Source: Streptomyces abikoensis (GTDB lineage Bacteria; Actinomycetota; Actinomycetes; Streptomycetales; Streptomycetaceae). Taken from it: a DNA stretch of 64,000 nt. A program made the translations under genes and the position numbers. A model generated the notes under the pieces. It saw nothing but the letters and a program-made list of their open reading frames with translations. It was not told the DNA's origin and ran no database searches. The DNA is taken from contig NZ_BMRT01000003.1 in NCBI RefSeq assembly GCF_014648775.1, forward strand, positions 558,001 to 622,000, read 5' to 3'. Numbering within the stretch: the stretch's first letter is position 1; every line of letters begins with the position of its first letter. This document shows positions 43,318-51,700 of the stretch, piece by piece.

Positions 43318-44193
43318 ATGAGCCGGCCCCCCTTCCTCGCCCTCCCGCCGTGCGCCGAGGCTTACCTCCTCACCACCGCCCGCGGGGAGTTCGCCGTGCA
43401 CGACGCCCGCCCGGCCCCCGCGACCCGCGCCCGTGGCACCGCCCTCCTCGTGCCCGGGTTCACCGGCAGCAAGGAGGACTTCATCGCGCTGCTCGAACCG
43501 CTCGCCGCGGCCGGGTTCCGGGCCGTCGCCGTGGACGGGCGGGGACAGCACGAGAGCCCGGGCCCGCGCGACCAGGCCGCGTACACGCAGGACGAGTTGG
43601 CCCGCGACGTCCTCGCGCAGGCGGCCGCGCTCGGCGGCGACGTGCATCTGCTCGGGCACTCGCTCGGCGGCCTGATCACCCGCGCCGCCGTCCTCGCGGA
43701 CGCGTCGCCCTTCCGCTCGCTGACCGTCATGAGCAGCGGCCCCGGGGCGATCTCCGCCTCGCAGCAGGCCCGTACGCGGCTGCTCGTCCAGGCCCTCGGC
43801 CTGCTGGACATGGAGAGCGTCTGGCGGGAGATGCAGCGCGAGGGGGCGGAGGCCGCGGCGGCCCTCGACACCCCCGCCGAGCTGACGGATTTCCTCCACC
43901 AGCGCTGGCTGCTCACGGTTCCCGAGCAACTGATGGCCACCGGCGTGCAGTTGACGGTCGAGCCGGACCGTACCGCCGAGCTGGCGCGGGTGCCGCTGGC
44001 CAAGCACGTGGTGTCCGGGGAGCTGGACTACGCCTGGCCGGTGCCGGAGATCGACGCGATGGCCGAGAAGCTGTCGGCGGTCCGTACGGTGATCCGGGGC
44101 GCGGGCCACTCCCCCAACGCCGAGCGGCCCGCCGCCACGGCGGACGCGCTCGTCCGCTTCTGGAACGACGCGGCCCCGAACGACGCCGCTTAG
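43318..44193 (+). CDS. Alpha/beta-fold hydrolase
   Basis: 291 aa from an ATG at 43318. VPGFTGSKEDFIALLEPLAA, DGRGQHES, nucleophile GHSLGGL (about residue 119), acid SGELDYAW, base GAGHSPNAERP. Resembles lipase or esterase-like hydrolases; substrate unknown. No Shine-Dalgarno sequence is seen, while TAGCCT lies about 7 bp before the ATG, so the mRNA is probably leaderless. Convergent with the VOC gene by a 4-bp overlap. Confidence 0.88.
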   Translation: MSRPPFLALPPCAEAYLLTTARGEFAVHDARPAPATRARGTALLVPGFTGSKEDFIALLEPLAAAGFRAVAVDGRGQHESPGPRDQAAYTQDELARDVLAQAAALGGDVHLLGHSLGGLITRAAVLADASPFRSLTVMSSGPGAISASQQARTRLLVQALGLLDMESVWREMQREGAEAAAALDTPAELTDFLHQRWLLTVPEQLMATGVQLTVEPDRTAELARVPLAKHVVSGELDYAWPVPEIDAMAEKLSAVRTVIRGAGHSPNAERPAATADALVRFWNDAAPNDAA

Positions 44194-44969
44194 CCCGCCT
44201 TCTGCGTGACCGTGAAGAGGCCCCCTTCGGGGTCCCGCAGCGTCGCCTCGCGGCCCACCCGTGAGCGGGACGGCTCGGCGACGACCGCGCCGCCCTCGGC
44301 GAGGGCGGCCTCCACGGCCTTCTCGACGTCGTCCACGCAGAAGTACACGTGCCAGCGGGGGCGGATGCGCGGGTCGGGGTCGGCCTCGACGGCCCCGCCG
44401 CGCAGGGAGGCCACGGTGCGGCCGCCCGCGCGGACGGTCACGGCGTCGTCCTCGTAGCGGACCTCGCAGCGGCCGGGGCGGTCCATCGCCCAGTCGAAGA
44501 TCTCGCCGTAGAACATGGCGGCCGCGAAGGCGTCGCGGGTGCGGAGCTCCAGCCAGGCGGGCGCGGAGCCGGAGCCGATCCGCCAGCCGGGGAGGTTCTC
44601 GCCCTCCCAGAAGCCGAAGACGGCGCCCATCGGGTCCGCCGCCAGGACGACCCGGCCGCGGCCGACCGCGAGGGGGCCCACCGCGACCGTGCCGCCGCGC
44701 TCCCGGACCCGGGCGGCCACCATGTCGGCGTCGTCGACGGCGAAGTACGAGGTCCAGGAGACGGCCACGCCCAGGCTGCTGGCGGCGTCGCTCAGCCCGG
44801 CGACGGGCTTGCCGTCGGAGATGGCGACGGAGAAGCCCTCGCCGAACGACCCGGCCCGGAACGTCCAGCCCAGCACGGCCGCGTAGAAGTCCTGCGACGC
44901 CTTGAGGTCGGCGGTCAGCAGGCTCACCCAGCAGGGCTGTCCCAGCCCGGCACCCTCCGTGGCCGCCAT
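44190..44969 (-). CDS. VOC (glyoxalase/bleomycin resistance) family protein
   Basis: 259 aa from an ATG at 44969, with two VOC modules. GQPCWVSLLTADLKASQDFYAAVLGW opens the first, and APAWLELRTRDAFAAAMFYGEIFDW opens the second. Each module ends with DP(M/E)GxxFxxW-like motifs (DPMGAVFGFW; DPEGGLFTV). Streptomyces has many such proteins; reaction unknown. Overlaps the 3' end of the hydrolase gene by 4 bp. Confidence 0.88.
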   Translation of the reverse strand: MAATEGAGLGQPCWVSLLTADLKASQDFYAAVLGWTFRAGSFGEGFSVAISDGKPVAGLSDAASSLGVAVSWTSYFAVDDADMVAARVRERGGTVAVGPLAVGRGRVVLAADPMGAVFGFWEGENLPGWRIGSGSAPAWLELRTRDAFAAAMFYGEIFDWAMDRPGRCEVRYEDDAVTVRAGGRTVASLRGGAVEADPDPRIRPRWHVYFCVDDVEKAVEAALAEGGAVVAEPSRSRVGREATLRDPEGGLFTVTQKAG

Positions 44970-45089
44970 CGCCGATCGCCTCGTTTCCGTGTCCGGGAGT
45001 CTCCAGGGTTCCACTCGCTCCCCCCGAACGCACTCCGGCACGCGCGGCCGACCCCACTCATTAGCCACGTTAAAAATTTCTTTAGCGTA

Positions 45090-45116
45090 GGGAATGTTTC
45101 GAGGGGTAAACTCGTT
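45090..45116 (+). promoter_or_regulatory. sigma-R type promoter for the 50-aa gene
   Basis: GGGAAT (45090-45095), 18 bp, GTT (45114-45116): an exact match to the SigR consensus. The region from 45060 is AT-rich against its surroundings. It points to the small ORF at 45204, giving an 80-nt leader. Confidence 0.75.
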
Positions 45117-45203
45117 GGACACTCTTGGAACGCGCGCCGCAATGTCGCCGCGCGCGTCACTGTTCACCGTTCTCCGCAGGAGGATCAGACGAAGGGAGAA
45201 GCC

Positions 45204-45356
45204 TTGCGCTTCGAAATCATGCGCCTGGACGACGTCGACGGCACCGCCGTCGACAGCACCGTCGTGGACGCCGCCTCCGTCAACCGGATCGTGCAGCAGG
45301 CCGCTTCCATCGGCCAACGCATATACATCCGCCCGGCCGACTCCTCGGTCCGGTAG
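45204..45356 (+). CDS. Conserved-looking 50-aa protein, unknown function
   Basis: 50 aa from a TTG at 45204 placed right after GAAGGGAGAA; an internal ATG is at residue 6. Sequence begins LRFEIMRLDDVDGTAVDST and ends RIYIRPADSSVR. Mixed alpha/beta pattern, no cysteine and no membrane segment. Its own sigma-R type promoter and a perfect terminator (45379-45413) make it a stand-alone transcription unit. I recall similar ORFs in other streptomycetes but no function. Confidence 0.72.
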   Translation: MRFEIMRLDDVDGTAVDSTVVDAASVNRIVQQAASIGQRIYIRPADSSVR

Positions 45357-45378
45357 CGCCGACGCGCTCCGGAAAGCC

Positions 45379-45413
45379 GAACGCCCCCGTACGACGACCG
45401 TACGGGGGCGTTC
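45379..45413. terminator. Bidirectional hairpin terminator
   Basis: A 15-bp perfect stem: GAACGCCCCCGTACG, 5-nt loop, exact complement. Between the convergent 50-aa gene and the MarC gene. Confidence 0.85.
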
Positions 45414-45433
45414 CGCATGTGTGCGGAAGCACG

Positions 45434-46039
45434 TCAGTGGTGCTGGATCACCTGGGTGATGCCGTTGATGATCTGCTGGACGGCCAGCGCCGAGAGCATC
45501 ATGCCGGCGAGCCGGGTCACCAGGACCACACCGCCGTCCTTGATCACACGGATGATGTGGAGCGAGTTCCGCATCACCACCCACAGCACGACGTGGATCG
45601 CCGCGATGGCGCACCACACCGAGACCTGCGAGGCGACCGAGTCGGCGCGCTGCACCGCGAGGATCACCGAGACGATCGCACCGGGGCCCGCCAGCAGCGG
45701 CATGCCCAGCGGCACGAGCGCGACGTTGACGTCCTTGGTCTGCTTGGGCTCCTCCGACTTGCCCGTGAGGAGGTCCAGCGCGACCAGCAGCAGGAGCAGT
45801 CCGCCCGCGATCATCAGGGCGGGGGTGGTGATGTGGAGGTAGTCGAGGATCTGCCGGCCGCAGATGCCGAAGAGGGCGATCACCCCGAAGGCGACCGTCG
45901 CCGCCTGCCAGGCCATGCGCCGCTGGACCTTGGCCGGGCGGCCCGCGGTGAGGGCGAGGAAGATCGGCGTGATCCCGGGCGGGTCCATGATCACGAACAG
46001 GGTGAGGAAGAGGGAGCCGAAGACAGCGATGTCGAACAC
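45434..46039 (-). CDS. MarC family integral membrane protein
   Basis: 201 aa from a GTG at 46039. Six hydrophobic segments; MarC/UPF0056 motifs are FVIMDPPGITPIFLALTAG at the start and VPLGMPLLAGPGAI in the middle. The family was once linked to multiple antibiotic resistance, but that was not upheld; function unknown. Preceded by about 200 bp without a gene, GC-rich with no clear signal beyond a likely promoter. Confidence 0.9.
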   Translation of the reverse strand: MFDIAVFGSLFLTLFVIMDPPGITPIFLALTAGRPAKVQRRMAWQAATVAFGVIALFGICGRQILDYLHITTPALMIAGGLLLLLVALDLLTGKSEEPKQTKDVNVALVPLGMPLLAGPGAIVSVILAVQRADSVASQVSVWCAIAAIHVVLWVVMRNSLHIIRVIKDGGVVLVTRLAGMMLSALAVQQIINGITQVIQHH

Positions 46040-46244
46040 GTGAGGCCTTGCGATTGCGGAGCGAGCAGGAGCGGTGGGGGGAGGTACGAGGGGCCCGGGG
46101 CGGGGAGGGCGTGCGCGAACGGCTCGTACGCCTCGGACGATCGCCGCGTACGCGTCGACGCGGGGCGGGGGAAGGGACGTACGGGCGCGCTCGCCCGCCC
46201 GTGGACGTCCGTGGACGGACGGCCGGGACCGGAGCGCTAAGTGG

Positions 46245-47108
46245 TCAGCCGCCGGCGCCCGGGACGGGGAACGCGCCCGTCGCACGGCGCGTGATCTCCC
46301 CGTAGATCTCCGGGTCGGTGGTGAACTCGCCGAGGCGGCAGCTCTTGCGGCTGCCGTGGTAGTCGCTGGAGCCGGTGGGCAGCAGGCCCAGGTCGGCGGC
46401 GAGGCCGCGGAGCCGGGCGCGGGTGGCGGCGTCGTGGTCCATGTGGTCCACCTCGATGCCGTCCAGGCCGGCGGCGGCCAGCTCGGCTATGCCCTGTTCG
46501 TCGACGCAGCGGCCGCGCTTGAGGGCGAGGGGGTGGGCGAGCACGGTGACGCCGCCGGCCGCCTTGACCAGGCGGATGGCGTCGAAGGGGTCGAGCTCGT
46601 GCTTCGCGACGAAGGCCCGGCCGTCACCGGCGAGCCACTCGGAGGTGAAGGCGTCGGAGACGCTGTCGATCACGCCGAGCTCGATCATGGCCGTGGCCAC
46701 GTGCGGGCGGCCGACGGCCCCGTCGCCGGCGATGCGGGCGACGCGCTCCCAGGCGACGGGCACGCCGAGCTCATTGAGCTTGGCGACCATGGCGCGGGCG
46801 CGCGGCTCGCGGTCGTCGCGCACGAGCTCGCGCTCGCGGGCGAGCTCCGGCTCGTGGGGGTCGAAGAGGTAGGCCAGCATGTGGACGCTGAAGCCGTCGG
46901 GCCCGTCGAAGCGGCAGGAGAGCTCGGCGCCGGTGACGAGGGTGAGCCCGGCGGGGAGGGCCGCGATGGCCTCGGCGTGGCCGCCGACCCCGTCGTGGTC
47001 GGTCAGCGCGACGACGTCCAGCCCGGCGGCGGCCGCGTTGCGGACCAGCTCGGCGGGGGTGTCCGTACCGTCCGAGGCCGTGGAGTGGGTGTGCAGATCG
47101 ATGCGCAC
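46245..47108 (-). CDS. PHP domain metal-dependent phosphoesterase
   Basis: 287 aa from a GTG at 47108. PHP metal-binding motifs: RIDLHTHSTASDGT (residues 2-15), ALTDHDGVGG, and a C-terminal SSDYHGSRK. Similar to YciV/RNase AM-type 3',5'-nucleoside bisphosphate phosphatases, so a role in RNA or oligonucleotide turnover is plausible. No polymerase domain is attached. Confidence 0.9.
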   Translation of the reverse strand: MRIDLHTHSTASDGTDTPAELVRNAAAAGLDVVALTDHDGVGGHAEAIAALPAGLTLVTGAELSCRFDGPDGFSVHMLAYLFDPHEPELARERELVRDDREPRARAMVAKLNELGVPVAWERVARIAGDGAVGRPHVATAMIELGVIDSVSDAFTSEWLAGDGRAFVAKHELDPFDAIRLVKAAGGVTVLAHPLALKRGRCVDEQGIAELAAAGLDGIEVDHMDHDAATRARLRGLAADLGLLPTGSSDYHGSRKSCRLGEFTTDPEIYGEITRRATGAFPVPGAGG

Positions 47109-47189
47109 GACACGACTCCCAACAGCACCGGAACACGACAGGACCGATTCAGGATAACGGTCGTGGGAGGCGTGGTGCGGAGCGCCGGT

Positions 47190-47831
47190 TCAGGGCGAGA
47201 GGATCCGCGGCGACAGCGCCCCGCACGGCAGGAGGTCGACCTCCGCCCCGGCGTCCCGCAGATCCGTCAGCACGAGCTCGTCGTACATCAGCAGCCCCGA
47301 CCGCTCGGGCCACACGATCGCCCAGAGCCACAGCCCCCGCGCCTCGCCCGCGAAGACCGCCCGGTCGCCGGGGGCGCCCTCGACATGCCAGAGCGGCGTG
47401 GGCCGCCCCGCCGCGTGGACCTTGGCGTGCGGCGAGAGGTCGACGCGGAGGTACGGGCCGGGGTCGGGGCCGTCGACGCCGGCGTAGCGGGCGCCGAGGC
47501 CGACGCCGAGTTCCTCGGCGACGAGCAGCAGCTCGCCGGGGCCGCCCAGCGGGCTGGGCCCGGAGCAGGCGACGGCGGTCGCCCGCGCGCCGGAGCGGTC
47601 GTCGCCCGCGCAGGCCACACCGGTGAAGAGCCAGCCGACGGGCAGGGGCCAGGGCATCCAGACCGGCACCCGGGCGCGCCCCACCGCGACGCCCAGTGCC
47701 TCGACGCTGGGCGGGACGACCGGCTGCAGAGGGTGCACGGTGCCGTGCACGGCGCACTGCCACGAGTCGGCGAAGAGACCGGGCGCGCGCACCCGGCCAC
47801 CGCACTTCGGGCAACTGGGTTCGCCCCTCAT
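47190..47831 (-). CDS. DUF6758-like protein with N-terminal zinc ribbon
   Basis: 213 aa from the ATG at 47831 (TTG at 47840 also open). Starts MRGEPSCPKCGGRV, with a second CxxH-type pair (CAVHGTVHPL), suggesting a small zinc ribbon. The rest is a soluble domain (VPVWMPWPLPVGWLFTGVA; WHVEGAPGDRAVFAGEARGLWLW) seen in Streptomyces proteins of unknown function. Its mRNA may be leaderless or use GGAGG only 2 bp from the ATG. Confidence 0.78.
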   Translation of the reverse strand: MRGEPSCPKCGGRVRAPGLFADSWQCAVHGTVHPLQPVVPPSVEALGVAVGRARVPVWMPWPLPVGWLFTGVACAGDDRSGARATAVACSGPSPLGGPGELLLVAEELGVGLGARYAGVDGPDPGPYLRVDLSPHAKVHAAGRPTPLWHVEGAPGDRAVFAGEARGLWLWAIVWPERSGLLMYDELVLTDLRDAGAEVDLLPCGALSPRILSP

Positions 47832-47939
47832 AGCCTCCAACGGTCCTACCAGGGCGCCCCCGCGTCAAGGACGATCACCCGTCCGGAGTCGGGGCGTTCC
47901 CACCCTTCGGGACACCGGCGTCCGGCGGGCCGGCCGCCG

Positions 47940-48539
47940 TCAGTCGCCGAGCGGCACCCCGGCGCGCAGCGGGTCGCGCAGATCGGTGCCGTGCCGCAGC
48001 CACCGTTCCTCCAGGGCGGCGGCGCCCTGGACGCGCTTCCACGCGGCCTCGTTGGGCGTCATCGGCAGCAGGGGGAGGAAGCGGACGGGGTCCAGCGGGG
48101 CGTCGAGCTCCAGGTCCTCGACGAGGCCACCGGACTCGGCGACGAGCACGGAGGTGAAGGGCGCCCCGGGCCAGAGCGGCTCGCCAGTGTCCAAGGAGGC
48201 GCCGGGTGCCACCACGAGCCCTTCCACCTGCGGCGACGCGGCGAGGACGGCGAGCGGGCGGAGCACCTTGTCCGTGTCGGCGCGGCCGGCGCGCACGGAG
48301 AGGACCAGCTCGGCGCGGGGGCCGCGCAGGGGGTCGGCGAGGGAGGCCGTGGGGTCGGTCATGGGGTGGGCGGACATGCCGAGGGTGGCGTAGCGGACGA
48401 TGTCCCCGGCGTCGTCGGAGGCAGCGAACCGGAGGACCTCGATCCGGTCGGTGCCCAGGAAAGTGATCGCGGCGCGCGCGTCGGGTTCACCGAGGGCCGT
48501 CAGCAGCCGGGCCTCGACCAGTGCGAGAACGTCTGACAT
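47940..48539 (-). CDS. Suppressor-of-fused (SUFU) domain protein
   Basis: 199 aa from an ATG at 48539. Fits bacterial SUFU domain proteins: VLRFAASDDAGDIVRYATLGMS, RAELVLSVRAG, and the ending LLPMTPNEAAWKRVQGAAA. Such domains are linked to immunity or toxin systems in some bacteria, but no toxin gene is near. Divergent from corA across about 500 bp. Confidence 0.82.
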   Translation of the reverse strand: MSDVLALVEARLLTALGEPDARAAITFLGTDRIEVLRFAASDDAGDIVRYATLGMSAHPMTDPTASLADPLRGPRAELVLSVRAGRADTDKVLRPLAVLAASPQVEGLVVAPGASLDTGEPLWPGAPFTSVLVAESGGLVEDLELDAPLDPVRFLPLLPMTPNEAAWKRVQGAAALEERWLRHGTDLRDPLRAGVPLGD

Positions 48540-49036
48540 GCAGTGAGCATAGAACGCGTATCGAACAGGCAAAGCGGGGCCTTGACGTGTCGGGCGACTG
48601 CTAGCCTTGACTCGCCTCGGCCTCTGGTCCAGGCGTGACGATCGTCCCTTACGCGGGGACCGGCCGGAGGAGGTGGGGCTGCGGTGGATCCTAGTCGACC
48701 GTGCAGTACCGACAGTTCTCCCGTCTCCTCGCCCCGGACGCACGTCACCCCGTGACCCGAGGCCTTCCGTGACCGGCCCTCCTCGCCGGATCGAATCCCG
48801 GAAGCCCCTTCACGCCCGCGGCACTTGACGGAAGAGCGCCTGCCCTCGCTTTGTTCCGTGTTCTCCGCAGTCCTCTGCGAACTCTCCGCGAACTGTCGCC
48901 GGTCGCACGCACCGCGCGAAGCGCCACCTGATTTGCGGACGTGCTCCCCTGCGCCCAGGGCGCCCGGCCACGTCCTCCTTCCAGGCAGCGTTGCGCCCGC
49001 GTCGTGGCCGGCGGCCGGCCCGTGAAGGAGCCAGCC
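48540..49036 (+). other. 497-bp intergenic region / corA 5' leader
   Basis: No convincing gene. A TTGACG (48582-48587) and TAGCCT (48602-48607) could form a promoter, though the 14-bp gap is short. Downstream, GGTCC (about 48627) can pair with GGACC (about 48659), enclosing CGT/ACG pairs. A purine-rich GGAGGAGG (about 48667) can pair with CTCCTC (about 48720). This suggests a folded leader before a magnesium transporter gene, but it does not match the M-box riboswitch as I know it. Rest of the gap: nothing clear. Confidence 0.4.
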
Positions 49037-50152
49037 ATGTCGATGATCCGTGACCTGCGTGCCGTAGTCCGCCCCGCCCTGCGCCGGGTGCCCGACAAGA
49101 GCGGCGGTGGCGGCTACGGCACCACCCGTGACGCCTCGGTCAGCAGCGCCGTCGTGGACAGCGCCGTCTATCGCGACGGCAAGCGGGTCAGCGAACTCAT
49201 CAGTCCCGCCGAGGCGCTGCGCCGGGTGCGGAGCTCCGGCGGGTTCGCGTGGATCGGGCTGCACGAGCCCACGGAGGCGGAGTTCGCGGGGATAGCCCGC
49301 GAGTTCGGGCTCCACCCGCTGGCCGTGGAGGACGCGGTCCACGCCCACCAGCGGCCCAAGCTGGAGCGCTACGACGACACGCTCTTCACCGTCTTCAAGA
49401 CCATCCACTACGTGGAGCACGCCGAACTCACCGCCACCAGCGAGGTGGTGGAGACCGGCGAGGTGATGTGCTTCACGGGCCCGGACTTCATCATCACCGT
49501 CCGGCACGGCGGCCAGGGCTCGCTGCGCGCCCTGCGCCACCGGCTGGAGGAGGACGACCAGCTGCTCGCCAAGGGCCCCTCGGCCGTGCTGCACGCCATC
49601 GCCGACCAGGTGGTCGACGGCTACATAGCCGTGGCCGACGCCGTGCAGGACGACATCGACGAGGTGGAGATCGACGTCTTCTCCGAGCCCAGCAAGGGCA
49701 GCCGGCGGGGCGGCGACGCGGGCCGCATCTACCAGCTCAAGCGCGAGGTGCTGGAGTTCAAGCGCGCGGTCACCCCGCTGATGCGGCCGATGCAGCTGCT
49801 CAGCGAGCGGCCGATGCGGCTGGTCGACCCGGACATCCAGAAGTACTTCCGTGACGTCGCCGACCACCTGGCGCGCGTCCACGAGCAGGTGGTCTCCTTC
49901 GACGACCTGCTGAACTCCATCCTCCAGGCCAACCTCGCGCAGGCGTCCGTGGCCCAGAACGAGGACATGCGCAAGATCACGTCCTGGGCGGCGATCTTCG
50001 CCGTGCCGACGATGATCGCGGGCGTGTACGGCATGAACTTCAAGTACATGCCGGAGCTGCAGTGGAAGTACGGCTACCCCACGGTCATGGTGGTCACCGT
50101 CGTGATCTGCTACGCCATCCACCGCGGCTTCAAGCGGAACGGCTGGCTTTAG
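49037..50152 (+). CDS. corA: Magnesium/cobalt transporter CorA
   Basis: 371 aa from an ATG at 49037 with GAAGGAG upstream. Large cytosolic N-terminal domain (about 1-305), then two TM segments. The selectivity signature YGMNF lies near residue 335 (MIAGVYGMNFKYMPELQWKYGYP), and the C-terminus is basic (HRGFKRNGWL). Pentameric Mg2+ channel. The long leader upstream may regulate it. An MgtE-N/CBS gene lies about 2.6 kb downstream. Confidence 0.95.
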   Translation: MSMIRDLRAVVRPALRRVPDKSGGGGYGTTRDASVSSAVVDSAVYRDGKRVSELISPAEALRRVRSSGGFAWIGLHEPTEAEFAGIAREFGLHPLAVEDAVHAHQRPKLERYDDTLFTVFKTIHYVEHAELTATSEVVETGEVMCFTGPDFIITVRHGGQGSLRALRHRLEEDDQLLAKGPSAVLHAIADQVVDGYIAVADAVQDDIDEVEIDVFSEPSKGSRRGGDAGRIYQLKREVLEFKRAVTPLMRPMQLLSERPMRLVDPDIQKYFRDVADHLARVHEQVVSFDDLLNSILQANLAQASVAQNEDMRKITSWAAIFAVPTMIAGVYGMNFKYMPELQWKYGYPTVMVVTVVICYAIHRGFKRNGWL

Positions 50153-50155
50153 GGC

Positions 50156-51142
50156 TTACGCCTGGGCCTTGTCCCTTCTGCCGCCCATGATGACCAGCGC
50201 CAGGCCCGCCATGATCACGGCCAGCGCCGGATACGCCACGACGGGCGGCTCCTGCCCCAGCCACAGCGCCGCGATCAGCGCGGCCCCCGGCGTCTCCAGC
50301 AGGATCGCCGTGGACGTGACGGACGGGCCCAGGCCCTTGACCACCCTGTTGATCAGCGAGTGGCCGAGCAGCTGGGCCGCGATCGTGAGCACCGCCAGCT
50401 TCAGCCAGGTCTCCCCGCTGTAGCCGCCGAGGGACACTCCCCCGCACAGGCACGCGCCGAGCAGCAGCACGGTCGTGGTCGTGTAGCAGATGTAGGTGTA
50501 GGCGACCGTGCCCACCGTCCGGCGCACCTCCGCGCCCAGCAGGACGTACCCGGCGGCAGCGACGCCGCCCGCGAGCGCGAGGCCGTCCCCGGCGAGGGCG
50601 CGCGGGGAGAGGGACAGGTCGACGCCCGTGAGCGTCAGCACGCCGAGGAAGGCCAGCGCGGTGCCGGCCCAGACCAGCGCGGGCGGACGGTGACCGCGCA
50701 GCCGCAGCAGCAGGGTGGTCCAGATGGGCGTGGTGGTGACCAGCGCCGTGGACGAGGCGACGGAGGTCATCTGGAGGCTGGGCAGCCAGACCCCGAAGTG
50801 GACGGCGAGCAGCGCCCCGGCGGCGACGGCCAGCAGTGCCGTCCGCCGGCCGATGCCGCGCAGCTCGGCGCGGTGGCGGGGGCGGAGCAGGACGACGGGG
50901 GTGAGCGCGCCGACGGCCATGGCGTTGCGCCAGAAGGCGATGGCCAGGGCGGGCGCGGCGGTGGCCGCGATCAGCGGCGCGGAAAGGGAGACGCCGGCGA
51001 TGGCGACGGCGAGGAGGAGGAGTTCCGTACGGACGGACGCCCCCGGGGCGCCGGATACGCCGGGAGCCTCCTCCGGGCTCGCCGGTCCGGTGGTCGTCCT
51101 GGGCGTCGGTATCGCGTCTCGTCGCGCGCGGGCAGCACTCAC
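50156..51142 (-). CDS. EamA/DMT family transporter
   Basis: 328 aa from a GTG at 51142. Ten hydrophobic segments in two EamA repeats (AFWRNAMAVGALTPVVLL; SSTALVTTTPIWTTLLLRL; AQLLGHSLINRVVKGLGP; TSTAILLETPGAALIAALWLGQ). Drug/metabolite exporter of unknown substrate. Its 3' end lies 3 bp from the corA stop (convergent). Confidence 0.92.
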   Translation of the reverse strand: MSAARARRDAIPTPRTTTGPASPEEAPGVSGAPGASVRTELLLLAVAIAGVSLSAPLIAATAAPALAIAFWRNAMAVGALTPVVLLRPRHRAELRGIGRRTALLAVAAGALLAVHFGVWLPSLQMTSVASSTALVTTTPIWTTLLLRLRGHRPPALVWAGTALAFLGVLTLTGVDLSLSPRALAGDGLALAGGVAAAGYVLLGAEVRRTVGTVAYTYICYTTTTVLLLGACLCGGVSLGGYSGETWLKLAVLTIAAQLLGHSLINRVVKGLGPSVTSTAILLETPGAALIAALWLGQEPPVVAYPALAVIMAGLALVIMGGRRDKAQA

Positions 51143-51177
51143 GGACCCAGCCTAGGCGCGTGCGTAAGGTAGGGCGC

Positions 51178-51678
51178 ATGACGATGACGCAGGCGCTGAT
51201 CGAAGAGGCCACGAAGAAGTCCGGCCTCATCTGGGTGAAGGGTCCGGCCGGGCCCAGCCGGGCGCTGTGGCACGTCTGGCACGAGGGTGCCGCGCACCTG
51301 GTGGGCGGCCCGGGCGAGCAGCCCGTGGACGAGCTGGGGCTCGCCGAGGGCGCGACGGCCACGGTGACCGTGCGCAGCAAGGACAAGGGCGGTCGGCTGG
51401 TCTCCTGGACGGCGTCGGTGAGCGAGCTCCCGGCGCGCGGGGAGGAGTGGGCGGCGGCCGTCGCCGAGCTGAAGGGCAAGCGGCTCAACGCGCCCGACGC
51501 GGAGCGGCTGGAGGACCGCTGGGCGGAGGAGTGCCGGGTGCTGCGGCTGACGCCGTCCGGGGCCACCGCGGAGCTGCCGGACGGTTCCCTGGTGGCGGTT
51601 CCGCTGGCGACGCCGGCGACGACGCGCGAGCCCATGCCGGCGGCGCTGCCGCGGCTGCTGCGCCGGGGGCGCCGCTAG
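51178..51678 (+). CDS. Conserved hypothetical protein, possible split-barrel fold
   Basis: 166 aa from an ATG at 51178. TAAGGT lies about 8 bp upstream, so the mRNA is likely leaderless. The segment SRALWHVWHEGAAHLVGGPGEQPVDELGLAEGATATVTVRSKD (several short motifs) has the beta pattern of FMN-binding split-barrel proteins, but no cofactor residues are clear. Known to me only as a streptomycete hypothetical. Convergent with the lipoprotein gene. Confidence 0.75.
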   Translation: MTMTQALIEEATKKSGLIWVKGPAGPSRALWHVWHEGAAHLVGGPGEQPVDELGLAEGATATVTVRSKDKGGRLVSWTASVSELPARGEEWAAAVAELKGKRLNAPDAERLEDRWAEECRVLRLTPSGATAELPDGSLVAVPLATPATTREPMPAALPRLLRRGRR

Positions 51679-51700
51679 GCGCCGCTAGGCGCTCCGCCGG

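Noticed and set aside
46173..46190. Possible third copy of the GGGACGTA-containing palindromic element
   Set aside because: Only a short GGGACGTAC match; no outer or inner inverted arms around it.
48825..49025. 66-codon ORF just before corA, considered as a regulatory peptide
   Set aside because: TTG start, no ribosome site, no conserved-looking C-terminus; coding status unsupported.
48540..49036. M-box (ykoK) magnesium riboswitch before corA
   Set aside because: None of the conserved M-box segments I know could be found; only generic complementarity is present.
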